Origin: Flavobacteriaceae bacterium
GTDB lineage: Bacteria > Bacteroidota > Bacteroidia > Flavobacteriales > Flavobacteriaceae
Reading direction: 5' to 3'
Assembly: GCA_030148025.1 (NCBI GenBank)
Contig: JASBUG010000021.1
Location: forward strand, 1-64,000
Length of the DNA stretch: 64,000 nucleotides
The notes beneath the pieces are model-generated. The model did not search any database and was not told the DNA's origin. It was given only the letters and a program-made list of their open reading frames with translations. A program made the translations under genes and the position numbers. Positions 7,976-17,814 of this stretch are shown here, piece by piece (the first letter of the stretch is position 1; each line of letters starts with the position of its first letter).

Positions 7976-9079
7976 ATGTTAAAGCAATTTTTTATCATCT
8001 GCTCTGGGGCAGATACTGATATTTTAGAAAGCTGTTCCAAAGGCGAACAAAATAAATATGCAGGCATAGGCGCTACTGTTTTTTTTACAGCATTAATGGC
8101 ATTTATTGCAGCTAGTTATGCACTTTATAGAGTATTTGACAATCTACTAGCAGCTATATGCTTTGGCTTTGTATGGGGATTATTGATCTTTAATCTTGAT
8201 AGGTATATTGTTTCTACTATCAAAAAAACTGGTAATGTAATTGACGAACTTATTCAAGCTTCTCCAAGAATTATGCTAGCTGTAATTATAGCTATAGTCA
8301 TATCAAAACCATTAGAATTAAAAATCTTTGAAAAAGAAATCAATCAAGTACTATTAGAACAAAAAAATGATTTCACCTTAGCAAATAAAGATCAAATTGC
8401 ACAACAATATACACCAGCTATAGAGGGTTTAAACAATGACATCAAATCACTTCAAGATCAAATTGACGCGAAAGAAGCAGAAGTAAATGCGCTTTACGAT
8501 ACTTATATTGCAGAAGCCGAAGGTCGTGAAGGCACCATGCTACTTGGCAAAGGACCTGTTTATAAAGAAAAACGTGAAAAACATGATGCGGGTTTGGCAG
8601 AGTTACAGGCTCTTAAAACTACTAACAAAGCAAAGATTGAAGCAGCTGAAGCTCAAATTGCAAAGCTCAATACAGACTACGAATCTCAGGTTACCACATC
8701 CCAACCAAAAAATGACAAAATAGAAGGTCTTATCACACGTGTTAATGCTTTAGGGGAATTACCTTGGCTTCCTTCATTCTTTATCTTTTTGCTATTTCTT
8801 GCTATAGAAACCTCGCCTATTCTGGCTAAGTTATTATCTCCTAAAGGAGAATATGATATCAAGTTTTTAGAAGACGAATCAAAATTAAAAACCTGGGCAG
8901 ATCAACAAGAGTATCAACGCAAAACTGCATTAACTACGGATCATGTGATCAATGACCGCGTTTATGGCGATATCGCTGAAGAAGAAGAATTATATGCTTA
9001 TAAAAAGAAAGTCGCCAGAGAGCTCATGAAAAAACAACAAGACGCCTTCTACGAAAAGCAAACAAAAATACTTGGATAA
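7976..9079 (+). CDS. DUF4407 domain-containing membrane protein
   Basis: A 367-residue protein of the DUF4407 family. I chose ATG 7976 (MLKQFFIICSGADTD), where family similarity begins, over the upstream TTG. Membrane helices are predicted near residues 35-55, 62-80 and 100-120 and again near 268-290. Between them, residues 130-250 form a Glu/Lys/Ala/Gln-rich coiled coil. The segment LIFNLDRYIVSTIKK after the second helix is characteristic. Function is unknown; the plan (membrane, long coiled coil, membrane, cytosolic tail) suggests a scaffold or mechanosensing role, which is inference. It lies behind the terminator of the M56 operon, so it probably has its own promoter. Confidence 0.85.
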   Translation: MLKQFFIICSGADTDILESCSKGEQNKYAGIGATVFFTALMAFIAASYALYRVFDNLLAAICFGFVWGLLIFNLDRYIVSTIKKTGNVIDELIQASPRIMLAVIIAIVISKPLELKIFEKEINQVLLEQKNDFTLANKDQIAQQYTPAIEGLNNDIKSLQDQIDAKEAEVNALYDTYIAEAEGREGTMLLGKGPVYKEKREKHDAGLAELQALKTTNKAKIEAAEAQIAKLNTDYESQVTTSQPKNDKIEGLITRVNALGELPWLPSFFIFLLFLAIETSPILAKLLSPKGEYDIKFLEDESKLKTWADQQEYQRKTALTTDHVINDRVYGDIAEEEELYAYKKKVARELMKKQQDAFYEKQTKILG

Positions 9080-9118
9080 TTTATTTTATTTTTATTAAGT
9101 CTAAATAAAATAAATTAT
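9076..9118. terminator. AT-only hairpin overlapping the DUF4407 stop codon
   Basis: A perfect 16-bp stem (9076-9091 with 9103-9118) around an 11-nt loop begins on the stop codon itself. It holds only A and T, so its strength as a terminator is doubtful, but its position suits the end of the gene. Confidence 0.45.
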
Positions 9119-9126
9119 TATTTTTG
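9119..9126 (+). promoter_or_regulatory. Candidate -7 box of the PepSY-like gene
   Basis: TATTTTTG matches TAnnTTTG and lies 21 bp before the start codon. No clear TTG is seen at -33. Confidence 0.4.
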
Positions 9127-9146
9127 GTGGATTTTTATAACCAACT

Positions 9147-9701
9147 ATGAAGAAAAAATTCACCAACCGAAGTTTACACAGGGACTTTGCCTACTTTTAT
9201 TTTGGCCTTATTATTATCTTTTCGTTTTCAGGAATTATCCTCAACCATCGTCAAGATTGGTATCCAATGGATTACACTTATGAGTCTGAAGAAATAACCA
9301 TGACCATACCTGAAGATGCCTCTAAATTAAATGACAAAGAATATCTAGCTTCTGTTTCCAAAACATGGACAGAAAATACATTTGATGGAAACAGGCTTCG
9401 TGGAGATCAGTTAAGAATTTATTTTAAAGACAATGCTATTGCCGATATTGATGTAAAAACTGGAAAAGGCGTTTTGGAATACAAGCGAAAAGTACCATTT
9501 GTTGGTCATTCAATGTATTTACATAAAACCACAAATAAATTCTGGATATGGTATTCCGATATTTTTGGAGCAGCGATGTTACTAATTGCCATTACAGGCA
9601 TATTAATACCAATGGGTAAACATGGATTTAAACAACGTGGTTGGAAACTAGCTATTGCAGGAATGTTATTCCCGTTAATATTCTTATTCTTGTTAGCCTA
9701 G
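9147..9701 (+). CDS. PepSY-associated TM helix protein
   Basis: A 184-residue membrane protein of the PepSY_TM-like group. The N-terminal RSLHRDFAYFYFGLIIIFSF and the first helix (about 16-35) are followed by a roughly 100-residue extracytoplasmic part. Then comes the segment FVGHSMYLHKTTNKFWIWYS and two more helices (about 136-155 and 165-183). The conserved His residues near both membrane faces could bind haem or metal, as discussed for larger family members; the precise role is unknown. Its stop codon shares the palindrome CTAG with that of the convergent S37 gene (4-bp overlap). Confidence 0.82.
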   Translation: MKKKFTNRSLHRDFAYFYFGLIIIFSFSGIILNHRQDWYPMDYTYESEEITMTIPEDASKLNDKEYLASVSKTWTENTFDGNRLRGDQLRIYFKDNAIADIDVKTGKGVLEYKRKVPFVGHSMYLHKTTNKFWIWYSDIFGAAMLLIAITGILIPMGKHGFKQRGWKLAIAGMLFPLIFLFLLA

Positions 9702-11011
9702 ATTGGATTTAGCTTGAAATCCTCACCAAGCCATTCTCTAAGTTTAGCATAAATCTTGCGTTTATCGTCAGGAGAAAAATGCTTGATTCTAGTACCATGA
9801 TCACCGCCTTCCAAGGTCATTTTTAGAAAATCTACATTTTCCTTCGGATTAGGTGCGCATGCTCCCCAAGGATCGTAAGCGCCATAAATGTAAAGAATCT
9901 TGTCGCCTTTCGTTTCAACGTAATTCCTCACCTTTTTTATGTAGTTAGGATTATAAATCATTTCTACATTTGAGGGTGCAAAACGCGCATTTGTAGAACT
10001 CTTCACTTTAATTAGTAGATCTTTCACTGGCTCTAGATCAAAACCATAATAACCCAATTCTACCATATGTTGGTAGAACGATGGTAAATAATGATCAAAT
10101 CCCTTATCATTATACAAACCAACTCCAGAGACTTTTAACAAATAGCTCCAAAGCGTTTTTGCATCAGCCGTTTCACTTGGTATCTCATCACATTGTCCTC
10201 CCCATTGCCAAAATGAAAATGGAAACTCTAATACTGAATATTCAAGGGCTTCTTCAATTGGTACTTTAGTAAAACCCATTTTCTTTCTTGTTGCATATGC
10301 TCTCAACTCCTTTAAAACTTCTCCTCTATTCTTTAAAACAGCTCGTTGAAACTTCTTGATTTTTTCTCTACAATCTGCACTTCCAACAGAGTTTATTAAA
10401 TCATTTGTTCTTGGGTCTTCTTGTGTATTTATTAAAGGGGCTACATATGGTACAGCTACATCAATATCTTTAGGGTGCTTAGACTTATATATCAATACAG
10501 TTTCGCCACCTTTACTAATTCCTGTAGATATCCATTTCCCTTTATAAAGTTGCTTCAGTTTTGATACAATATCATGATAATCGGCGACTGCCTGATCGTT
10601 AGTTAAGTAGTTCCAGGGAATTGGGTTTGGTCGTGATTTTCCATAAAACCGATACTCAATCATTACCTGATTAGACTCCATTATTTTACTCAACTCATAC
10701 GTTTGTGGTCTCGCATTATAGCCTTCGGTAATTAAAACCGTAGGACTATCGTAACCTGCATGAGACACATAAATATAGTGATCGAAAGTTCCTGCTTTAG
10801 GGTTGTTATGATCCAAAGGCTGTTTCAACACGAGTTGATAAGCTTCTGTAAAATGATTAGCAATTCTTATATTACTTATCTGTGCTTTTGGAAACAAAAC
10901 CTGTAATTGTTCTTTAAATGCTAATCCTTCAAGGTTAATTTTAGAAGATTTACAAGAGCTTAACAGAACTCCTATAAAAAGAACCCATATAAAACGGCTA
11001 GTCAATTTCAT
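9698..11011 (-). CDS. S37 (PS-10)-type tripeptidyl aminopeptidase, lipoprotein
   Basis: A 437-residue alpha/beta hydrolase of the Peptidase_S37 group. The lipoprotein signal ends LLSSC (Cys20). The family segments LKQPLDHNNP, EYRFYGKSRP and the nucleophile elbow STGISKGGET (Ser166) are all present, with a late aspartate in YGAYDPWGA and a histidine in GGDHGTR. Family members cleave tripeptides from peptide N-termini, including proline-containing ones. The lipid anchor implies an envelope location. It is transcribed divergently from the hydroxyproline module across 134 bp, so both could answer to the same peptide supply. The catalytic Asp and His are my assignment from motif spacing. Confidence 0.82.
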   Translation of the reverse strand: MKLTSRFIWVLFIGVLLSSCKSSKINLEGLAFKEQLQVLFPKAQISNIRIANHFTEAYQLVLKQPLDHNNPKAGTFDHYIYVSHAGYDSPTVLITEGYNARPQTYELSKIMESNQVMIEYRFYGKSRPNPIPWNYLTNDQAVADYHDIVSKLKQLYKGKWISTGISKGGETVLIYKSKHPKDIDVAVPYVAPLINTQEDPRTNDLINSVGSADCREKIKKFQRAVLKNRGEVLKELRAYATRKKMGFTKVPIEEALEYSVLEFPFSFWQWGGQCDEIPSETADAKTLWSYLLKVSGVGLYNDKGFDHYLPSFYQHMVELGYYGFDLEPVKDLLIKVKSSTNARFAPSNVEMIYNPNYIKKVRNYVETKGDKILYIYGAYDPWGACAPNPKENVDFLKMTLEGGDHGTRIKHFSPDDKRKIYAKLREWLGEDFKLNPI

Positions 11012-11145
11012 CTCTTAAATTTTGTTTTTAAAGATAGTCTTACAAAAAAAGGAAAATCTATATAAAGTTATCCAAGATTAATAAAATTTTAGCCTTATCC
11101 TAATTAATATGTGCATAGCATTTCAGTTTTATCTATTTTTAGCTT

Positions 11146-12105
11146 ATGGATAATATCACACAAATAGACAATAATTTTATTGAAGATAACACCAATTTCA
11201 CCGAGCTAATCGATGCCTTAAAAGCGGGATTTTCTTCAAGCGATATTATTGTTCCAATGCGTCATCATCATGACTTCCCAAACCCTGCTGTAGGAGCTGA
11301 TTCTACTTTGCTATTAATGCCTGCATGGAATCCAAGTCAAGAAGCTGGCGTAAAAATGGTAACCGTAAGTCCAGAAAATGGACAATTCGACCTACCGTCT
11401 ATTCAAGGTACTTATATTTATATGGATGCCGAAAAGGGAACGTTAAAAGCCATTTTAGAAGCTAAAAGCTTAACTGCTAAACGTACTGCTGCTGCATCTG
11501 CTTTAGCTTCTTCATTCTTATCTAAAAAAAATGCGTCGTCGCTTTTAATGATTGGAACTGGAGCACTTTCTGTTAATTTGATTTTGGCTCACGCAAGTAT
11601 TCGTCCAATTTCTCAGGTATATATCTGGGGAAGAAGTCCAGAAAAAGCGCAAGCAATTTGTGAGGTGTTAAAGCATGAAAGCTTTAACATTGAAACTGTA
11701 GAAAGTATAGACGAAAAAATCTCGGACGTTGATATTATTTCCTGTGCAACCCTTTCTAAAACACCGTTAGTTTTAGGAAAACATCTAAAAGAAGGGCAAC
11801 ATATTGATCTTGTGGGTGCTTATAAAAAAGACATGCGTGAAGCCGATAACGATGCCATCGCTAAAGCGTCTGTTTTTGTAGACACCTATCAAGGCGGATT
11901 AAAAGAAAGCGGCGATATTGTAATTCCTTTACAAGAAGGAATTATTAAAGAAACTGATATTAAAGCTGATTTATTTGAGCTATGTTCTAAAATAAAAAAT
12001 GGTAGAGTTAACGATTCTGAAATTACCGTTTTTAAATCGGTTGGACATGCTTTAGAAGACTTAGTGGCAGCAAAATATTATTACAACAAATTTACTCATG
12101 AGTAA
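11146..12105 (+). CDS. Ornithine cyclodeaminase/mu-crystallin family, probable delta1-pyrroline-2-carboxylate reductase
   Basis: A 319-residue member of the OCD/mu-crystallin family. Typical segments are MRHHHDF, LLMPAWNPS, a Rossmann motif near SLLMIGTGALSVN, and DLVGAYKKDMREAD. In this family true ornithine cyclodeaminases share the fold with imine reductases. The next gene overlaps by 8 bp and encodes a probable trans-3-hydroxy-L-proline dehydratase, whose product is delta1-pyrroline-2-carboxylate. Reduction of that to L-proline is therefore the most economical role here. The family call is seen in the sequence, while substrate assignment rests on the neighbour. Confidence 0.82.
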   Translation: MDNITQIDNNFIEDNTNFTELIDALKAGFSSSDIIVPMRHHHDFPNPAVGADSTLLLMPAWNPSQEAGVKMVTVSPENGQFDLPSIQGTYIYMDAEKGTLKAILEAKSLTAKRTAAASALASSFLSKKNASSLLMIGTGALSVNLILAHASIRPISQVYIWGRSPEKAQAICEVLKHESFNIETVESIDEKISDVDIISCATLSKTPLVLGKHLKEGQHIDLVGAYKKDMREADNDAIAKASVFVDTYQGGLKESGDIVIPLQEGIIKETDIKADLFELCSKIKNGRVNDSEITVFKSVGHALEDLVAAKYYYNKFTHE

Positions 12106-13165
12106 CACATACCAAAACATATTAAAACATACCGAGTTTCAAGCACCATCAGATTGGTTGCAAATAAAAACCATCGATATGCATACAGGTGGCGAGCCGC
12201 TTCGCGTGATCGTTGATGGCTTTCCTGAGTTAAAAGGAAATTCAGTACTAGACTACAGGCGTTACTGTAAAGAGCATTTTGATCATTTGCGAACAGCCCT
12301 TATGTTTGAACCTCGAGGTCATGCCGATATGTATGGTTGTATTTTATTACCACCTAATGATGACGATGGAGATTTTGGCATTATCTTTTTACATAACGAA
12401 GGTTATTCTACCATGTGTGGTCATGCAATTATTGCTATTTCTACACTAGCCGTAAAAATGAATTGGGTAGATGTAAAAGAAGGTGATAATATTTTAAAAA
12501 TTGATGCCCCTTGTGGACGAATTACCTCTTACACCAATGTAAAAAATGGAAAAGTAACTGGAGTACGTTTTCATTGTGTACCTAGTTTTGTGGTTGGTCT
12601 AGACAGAACTGTCGAGATTGACAATCTAGGAAAAGTAAATTACGATTTAGCTTACGGTGGTGCATTTTACGCCTATGTAGATATGGCTAAAAACAACTTT
12701 GACTTTGATCTAAGTCCAGATTCTTATCGTCAATTAATACAAACAGGAATGGATATTAAACATGCGGTAATGGAAGCAGACAAAGAAATTCTCCACCCTT
12801 TTGAAGGCGATTTAAGTTTCCTTTACGGGACGATATTTATCGATAACAACAAACAACCATCAGGAGTAGATAGTAGAAATGTATGCATTTTTGCTGAAGG
12901 AGAAGTAGATCGTTGCCCTACAGGTTCTGGAGTTTCAGGACGCATGGCCATACATAAAGCGAGAAAGGAGATAGATTTTGGAGATACCATGTCTATTGAA
13001 AGTATTACTGGTTCGGTTTTTATTGGCTCTGTAGTTTCTGAAGACGATTATGGTCCATTTACGGCAGTTATTCCTCAAGTTGAAGGGACAGCATACATTA
13101 CAGGAATGCAAACTTTTGTGATCGATCCTAACGACCCTATGAAAGATGGGTTTATTTTAAGGTAA
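12098..13165 (+). CDS. Proline racemase family, probable trans-3-hydroxy-L-proline dehydratase
   Basis: A 355-residue proline racemase-superfamily protein. The first catalytic position keeps cysteine (MCGHA, Cys107). The second site reads DRCPTGSG, so threonine (Thr275) stands where racemases and epimerases have the second catalytic cysteine (SPCGTG). A Cys/Thr pair is the known hallmark of trans-3-hydroxy-L-proline dehydratases. The partner reductase gene overlaps it by 8 bp, completing t3Hyp to pyrroline-2-carboxylate to proline. trans-3-hydroxyproline occurs in collagens, notably type IV. A paralogue with the Cys/Cys pair lies at 47321-48331. Confidence 0.87.
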   Translation: MSNTYQNILKHTEFQAPSDWLQIKTIDMHTGGEPLRVIVDGFPELKGNSVLDYRRYCKEHFDHLRTALMFEPRGHADMYGCILLPPNDDDGDFGIIFLHNEGYSTMCGHAIIAISTLAVKMNWVDVKEGDNILKIDAPCGRITSYTNVKNGKVTGVRFHCVPSFVVGLDRTVEIDNLGKVNYDLAYGGAFYAYVDMAKNNFDFDLSPDSYRQLIQTGMDIKHAVMEADKEILHPFEGDLSFLYGTIFIDNNKQPSGVDSRNVCIFAEGEVDRCPTGSGVSGRMAIHKARKEIDFGDTMSIESITGSVFIGSVVSEDDYGPFTAVIPQVEGTAYITGMQTFVIDPNDPMKDGFILR

Positions 13166-13167
13166 GC

Positions 13168-14331
13168 TTACTTTGAAAATATCCAAGTAGCTTTATGCCA
13201 AATGGTTTCTAAAGGACCTCGTTTATATCGCTTTGCCCAAAGTGTACAACAATACCACATTACTATTGCTAAAACAGCTCCAATAATAAAACTATATGTA
13301 GCACCTGTATATTTGTACAACCCAAAGCCAAATCCGTAATAAATAGCAGATCCTAAAACAGATTGAAACACATAGTTTGATAAGCTCATTTTCCCTATTG
13401 GCGATAATAAATTAAGTGCTTTAAATCCTTTTGCCGTTTGAAAAAGAAGCACAAAACCTGATACTAAAACAAGTGTAAATGCCATATTAGCCCAAGAAGT
13501 TTCTATAGTACTTAAAGAATTGCGTATGACTTCATTTTCGATCAAGGATTCCATACTTTTCTGAATGATGAACAAAGGAATAAATATTACTGAAGAAATA
13601 ACCAATACCCTTTTCCATAAATGATTGTTCTTATTGCTAGCCCTAAACAGTTTTAATCGTCCGGCAAGCATTCCCAAAATGAATAATGCTAGCATGTGAA
13701 AGAATCGCCCATTCTCCCAACTCCATAGCACAACAGCTTTTTTACCATTGGTTAAGTTTCCAATTACTGTATCTGTAAACGAATTACTTTCTATATACTC
13801 ATGCATCTTTCCGAAATATGTCCAGGATTCAGGATCGACTACCTTCAAATCTGGGTTTTGCAAAAGATGAAATAAACTATACAACTCAAACGGCTGCAAC
13901 AATAAAAAGACAGCTATAAAAAATAGAACCTTTGTGTTAATTTTAGTAAGTGGAATTAACAGAAACCCAACCAACGCATAAAGCGTTAAAATATCACCTT
14001 GGAAAAAAGCTGTATTAATAATTCCAAATGCAAACAACAATACTAATCTCCAAGCAAATCTTGCTCTAAAATCGTTTCCTCTTTTTTCTTGATTATGTGT
14101 TTGAATATAATAGGTCAACCCAAAAAGCAAAGCAAAAATAGCATACGATTTCCCTGAAAATAAAAAGAATAAGGTTTCCCAAACCACCTTATCTGACATC
14201 AAGATCCAAGAAGGTAAATTTTCAGGAAAATAGTAGTAATCAAAATGTTCAATATTATGCAATAACATAATTGAAACAATGGCAAACCCTCTCAAGGCAT
14301 CTACTACATGTAATCTGGTATTATTAGACAT
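13168..14331 (-). CDS. DUF418 domain-containing membrane protein
   Basis: A 387-residue polytopic membrane protein. The start RLHVVDALRGFAIVSIMLLH is the family signature, and about nine to ten hydrophobic segments follow. The C-terminal DUF418 part contains SPIGKMSLSNYVFQSVLG. Members resemble acyltransferase-3-type membrane proteins, but the function is not established. It ends 2 bp from the convergent dehydratase gene. The strong hairpin at 14348-14375, 16 bp upstream of its start, separates it from the FG-GAP gene on the same strand. Confidence 0.87.
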   Translation of the reverse strand: MSNNTRLHVVDALRGFAIVSIMLLHNIEHFDYYYFPENLPSWILMSDKVVWETLFFLFSGKSYAIFALLFGLTYYIQTHNQEKRGNDFRARFAWRLVLLFAFGIINTAFFQGDILTLYALVGFLLIPLTKINTKVLFFIAVFLLLQPFELYSLFHLLQNPDLKVVDPESWTYFGKMHEYIESNSFTDTVIGNLTNGKKAVVLWSWENGRFFHMLALFILGMLAGRLKLFRASNKNNHLWKRVLVISSVIFIPLFIIQKSMESLIENEVIRNSLSTIETSWANMAFTLVLVSGFVLLFQTAKGFKALNLLSPIGKMSLSNYVFQSVLGSAIYYGFGFGLYKYTGATYSFIIGAVLAIVMWYCCTLWAKRYKRGPLETIWHKATWIFSK

Positions 14332-14347
14332 TTTTTACTAGGTTTAA

Positions 14348-14375
14348 AAAAAGCTGCCTCTCCAGGCAGCTTTTT
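14348..14375 (-). terminator. Strong hairpin terminator downstream of the FG-GAP gene
   Basis: A perfect 12-bp stem (AAAAAGCTGCCT / AGGCAGCTTTTT) with loop CTCC. T runs flank it on both strands, but only the minus-strand FG-GAP gene (stop at 14466) reads towards it. Confidence 0.88.
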
Positions 14376-14465
14376 AATACTAAATCAAAATTTAAGTATG
14401 AAACAAATTAGGTTATGTTGCTGGTAACCCAATTTTCTTTAAGTCTACTGACTATACTTTATATA

Positions 14466-17400
14466 TTATTCACTGTAAGTAATCACCTTTAAATAATCAT
14501 TATTTTTCCCCACAATAATAGATGGTTTCTTCATAATTGAAATAGGCTTCATTTGTTTTACATCTCCTTTTAAGTACACACCACTTTCATCATGGCTCAT
14601 TGCTTTAAAATCGCCTCTACCATTTCCTTTTAATACTAATCCATATCCGGCATCATTTCTAGGAGTTTCTACTTCTGACTGATATAAATTACCTGCGATT
14701 AAAATATCGAGGTGCTCATCATTATCAAAATCGTTTACTATGATACTATTAATACTAGAAAATTGTGCTTCAAATGGAAGATGATGTAATGTAAAGCTTC
14801 CATCGCCATTGTTTTCAATATATGCACTTGCAAAATTTGTTGCACTATAGTTTACAGACTCAGACAATGCCTGATTACCATAAACCTCTACTAAATTAGC
14901 CTTACCAAAACTGTCGTAATCTGGAAATTTCTCCTTTATAAAAGGCATTTGGTTTGATGAACATTCTCTACCTCTTAATGGATAAAGCTCTCCTTCATTA
15001 TGATATCCTAAAACAATATCTATACTTCCGTTGTCATCAAAATCTTTTGCATAAACATTAAAAGGTGCTTCTTTACTAGCCTTGTATTTATAGTTTAAGC
15101 CCAAATTACCTGCAATAAAATCTTCATCACCATCATTATCGATATCTGCAGCTGTAAGACTAGACCACCAACCTACTTGATCTTGTAAACTAGAATTCTT
15201 TAATCTTTCAAAAGTTCCATCTCCTTGATTTTTAAAAATTTCTATGGCCATCCACTCACCTGTAATGACAAGATCGATATTATCATCTTGATCGTAATCA
15301 CTCCAAACTGCATCTGTAACCATTCCAATATGTTCAAGCTCAGGAATATTATTACTCTCTACTTTTACTAATTTCCCTCCTTTATTCTCCAATAAATAAC
15401 TTTGTGAAGGACTTGGATATTTACCCGGAGTTTGTCTAGCTCCTACAAAAACATCTATATAACCATCTTTATTAAAATCTGAAGTTTTAACTACACCTCC
15501 TGAAACTAACATTTCTGGAAGAACGTTTCTTGCAAATTTAAAATTACCTTTACCATTGTTAAGGTATACTCTATCCTGTAAAAGTGGATCACCGTTTAAG
15601 TATTCATTGCCACCACTCACAACATACAGATCTAAATCACCATCTTTATCAATATCAAAGAATATTGCATCTGTATCCTCGTATGCTTTGTCATTTTCCC
15701 AAATTGATTGGGTTTTATTTTCATAAAAAGTTCCTTTGCTAGACTGTAAGTATAAATGTCCAGAAAACCCTTTAGCGCCTCCTACATAAAAATCGTCTAA
15801 ACCATCATTATTAACATCTGCTACAGCTAATGCAGGACCAAACTCAGACATTTTATGAGGCAACAAACTTTCACGTTTATAATCATCAAACACGTTTTCA
15901 CTATGCTTATGATCTAGTTGGGCTACTAAAGTTTTGTCTTCAAATAAAGGTTTAGCCTCAATTCCATTTCTAGATTCAGTATTAGCATTAGAATATGCCA
16001 ATGTAATTTCCTGGTTTACTTTTATGCCTTGTTTAATTTGCTTTTTACCATCTGGCCAAACAATTAATAGGCTGTCTATGCTTTCATTTTTACCAAGGCC
16101 AAAATGAATTACTTCAGACACTGATGATTGATATCCTCTGGTAAGTTGTTGCTCTCGAGTTAACTCATTACCATCAACCCAAATAGTAATATTTGCACCA
16201 ATCGCAGTGTGATTATTTTCTAAGCCTTTAAGACTAATTTTTAAATAGTTGTTTTCAAACAATTGGTCTGAATTATTTTTATAGATATAGGCCGGTTCAT
16301 CAATATTATTAACTACAAGATCCATATCGCCATCATTATCAAGATCAGCATATGCTGCACCATTAGAGTATGACGGTTTACTAAACTCCCATTCTTTCCC
16401 AATATTGGAAAAGGTTAGGTCACCATTGTTTTTATAAAAATAGTTTGTTGATGCTCTGTTAGGTGTTTTATCAATTAACTCGAGTACTAAAGCCGAATAG
16501 TCTTCTTTTTTATCATAGGCTTGTTTTACCCTTTCTTTTTTAAAGCGATTGTAATCATTATTCATAAAATCCCTTTTCAGACCGTTTGCAATGAAAATAT
16601 CTAGCAATCCGTCATTATCGAAATCTACAAACAAAGGTGCCCAACTCCAATCTGTGTTAGAAACATTGGCTAAGTGTGATATCTCGCTAAAAAAAGGCTC
16701 ATTAGAAACCGTTCCATTATTTAGCTGAAGAGCATTGAACATATATTGCCTATGAAAACCATTTTTAACGGCATTCTCAAACTTTTCAACATTCATTCCG
16801 CTCATACTGGTTTTGATACCATAGTTGTCTTCTGAAACCATGTCTACAGTTAAGATATCAGTCTTTCTATCGTTGTTAAAGTCGGCTATATCCAATCCCA
16901 TTGAAAAATAGGAGATATGTTGTGTACTGGTTTTAATTTTATCTTTAAAGCCCAGATGTACTCCATCTTTCATTCCTTGGTTTATATACATATAATCATG
17001 TTCTAAGAAGTCATTAGAAACATAAATATCCTGCCAACCATCGCCATTTAAATCGCTTGTTACTACACCTAAACCACAACTAATCGGGTTTGAAGCTATA
17101 CCCATATTTTTGGTCTCTTTAAAAAATCCATTATCGTTTTCAAAGAGTTTATCTCCAATTAAAGCATCGTATTTTAATTTTAGAACCGGATCGCCGTCTG
17201 CTTCTTCTAATCTAATACTATGGTTTAACTGATACATATCTAAGTCACCGTCGTTGTCATAGTCAAAAAACGCTGATTGTGTAGTATAAGAGCTAGTATT
17301 CAACCCATATTTAGCAGCACTTTCTGTAAATGTTAGATCGCCATTATTTATATAAAGCTCATTGGCTCTTTTATCGGCACCGAACTTACCAGATTTAGAA

Positions 17401-17798
17401 AGATAGATATCTAAAAAACCATCATTGTTGATATCTACCATAGTTACACCTGTCGTCCAACCGGCTTTACCTAAAACACCTGCTGTTTCAGTAATATCTT
17501 CAAACTCTAAATTCCCTTTATTAAGGTAAAGTTTATTTTTATAAATATTTGCTGTAAAATAGAGGTCTGGAAGCCCATCATTGTTTATATCTCCAACAGA
17601 CACACCACCACCATTATAGAAATATTCATATTCTATACTGTTCATTTCAACACCTTCGGTAATGGTATTCTGAAAAGTAACATTTGTTTTTTCTGGAGAT
17701 AGAAGAGTAAAAAGATCTGAAGGTTTACTAGAATCATTAGATTCACACCCCATAATCCCAACAGCTAGTATAAAAAACAAGAATTTTTTAATCTTCAT
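14466..17798 (-). CDS. FG-GAP/VCBS repeat lipoprotein with ASPIC/UnbV domain (CRTAC1-like)
   Basis: An 1110-residue surface-type lipoprotein (signal ending VGIMGC, Cys18). It holds more than ten FG-GAP-like repeats with calcium-loop motifs such as DINNDGLPDLYF, DLNGDGWQDIYV and DVNNDGLDDFYV, which should fold as beta-propellers. An ASPIC/UnbV segment lies near residues 525-590 (QLTRGYQSSVSEVIHFGLG ... DSLLIVWPDGKKQ). Proteins of this kind commonly sit beside SusC/SusD pairs in flavobacteria and may bind glycans or help surface assembly, but no activity is established. It follows susD by 82 bp on the same strand, with a terminator-like hairpin between them. Confidence 0.88.
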   Translation of the reverse strand: MKIKKFLFFILAVGIMGCESNDSSKPSDLFTLLSPEKTNVTFQNTITEGVEMNSIEYEYFYNGGGVSVGDINNDGLPDLYFTANIYKNKLYLNKGNLEFEDITETAGVLGKAGWTTGVTMVDINNDGFLDIYLSKSGKFGADKRANELYINNGDLTFTESAAKYGLNTSSYTTQSAFFDYDNDGDLDMYQLNHSIRLEEADGDPVLKLKYDALIGDKLFENDNGFFKETKNMGIASNPISCGLGVVTSDLNGDGWQDIYVSNDFLEHDYMYINQGMKDGVHLGFKDKIKTSTQHISYFSMGLDIADFNNDRKTDILTVDMVSEDNYGIKTSMSGMNVEKFENAVKNGFHRQYMFNALQLNNGTVSNEPFFSEISHLANVSNTDWSWAPLFVDFDNDGLLDIFIANGLKRDFMNNDYNRFKKERVKQAYDKKEDYSALVLELIDKTPNRASTNYFYKNNGDLTFSNIGKEWEFSKPSYSNGAAYADLDNDGDMDLVVNNIDEPAYIYKNNSDQLFENNYLKISLKGLENNHTAIGANITIWVDGNELTREQQLTRGYQSSVSEVIHFGLGKNESIDSLLIVWPDGKKQIKQGIKVNQEITLAYSNANTESRNGIEAKPLFEDKTLVAQLDHKHSENVFDDYKRESLLPHKMSEFGPALAVADVNNDGLDDFYVGGAKGFSGHLYLQSSKGTFYENKTQSIWENDKAYEDTDAIFFDIDKDGDLDLYVVSGGNEYLNGDPLLQDRVYLNNGKGNFKFARNVLPEMLVSGGVVKTSDFNKDGYIDVFVGARQTPGKYPSPSQSYLLENKGGKLVKVESNNIPELEHIGMVTDAVWSDYDQDDNIDLVITGEWMAIEIFKNQGDGTFERLKNSSLQDQVGWWSSLTAADIDNDGDEDFIAGNLGLNYKYKASKEAPFNVYAKDFDDNGSIDIVLGYHNEGELYPLRGRECSSNQMPFIKEKFPDYDSFGKANLVEVYGNQALSESVNYSATNFASAYIENNGDGSFTLHHLPFEAQFSSINSIIVNDFDNDEHLDILIAGNLYQSEVETPRNDAGYGLVLKGNGRGDFKAMSHDESGVYLKGDVKQMKPISIMKKPSIIVGKNNDYLKVITYSE

Positions 17799-17814
17799 TT
17801 TAAAATAAGTTAAA

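Noticed and set aside
11146-12105. Ornithine cyclodeaminase as the function
   Set aside because: The overlap with a hydroxyproline dehydratase and absence of arginine or ornithine genes favour pyrroline-2-carboxylate reductase; the family is the same.
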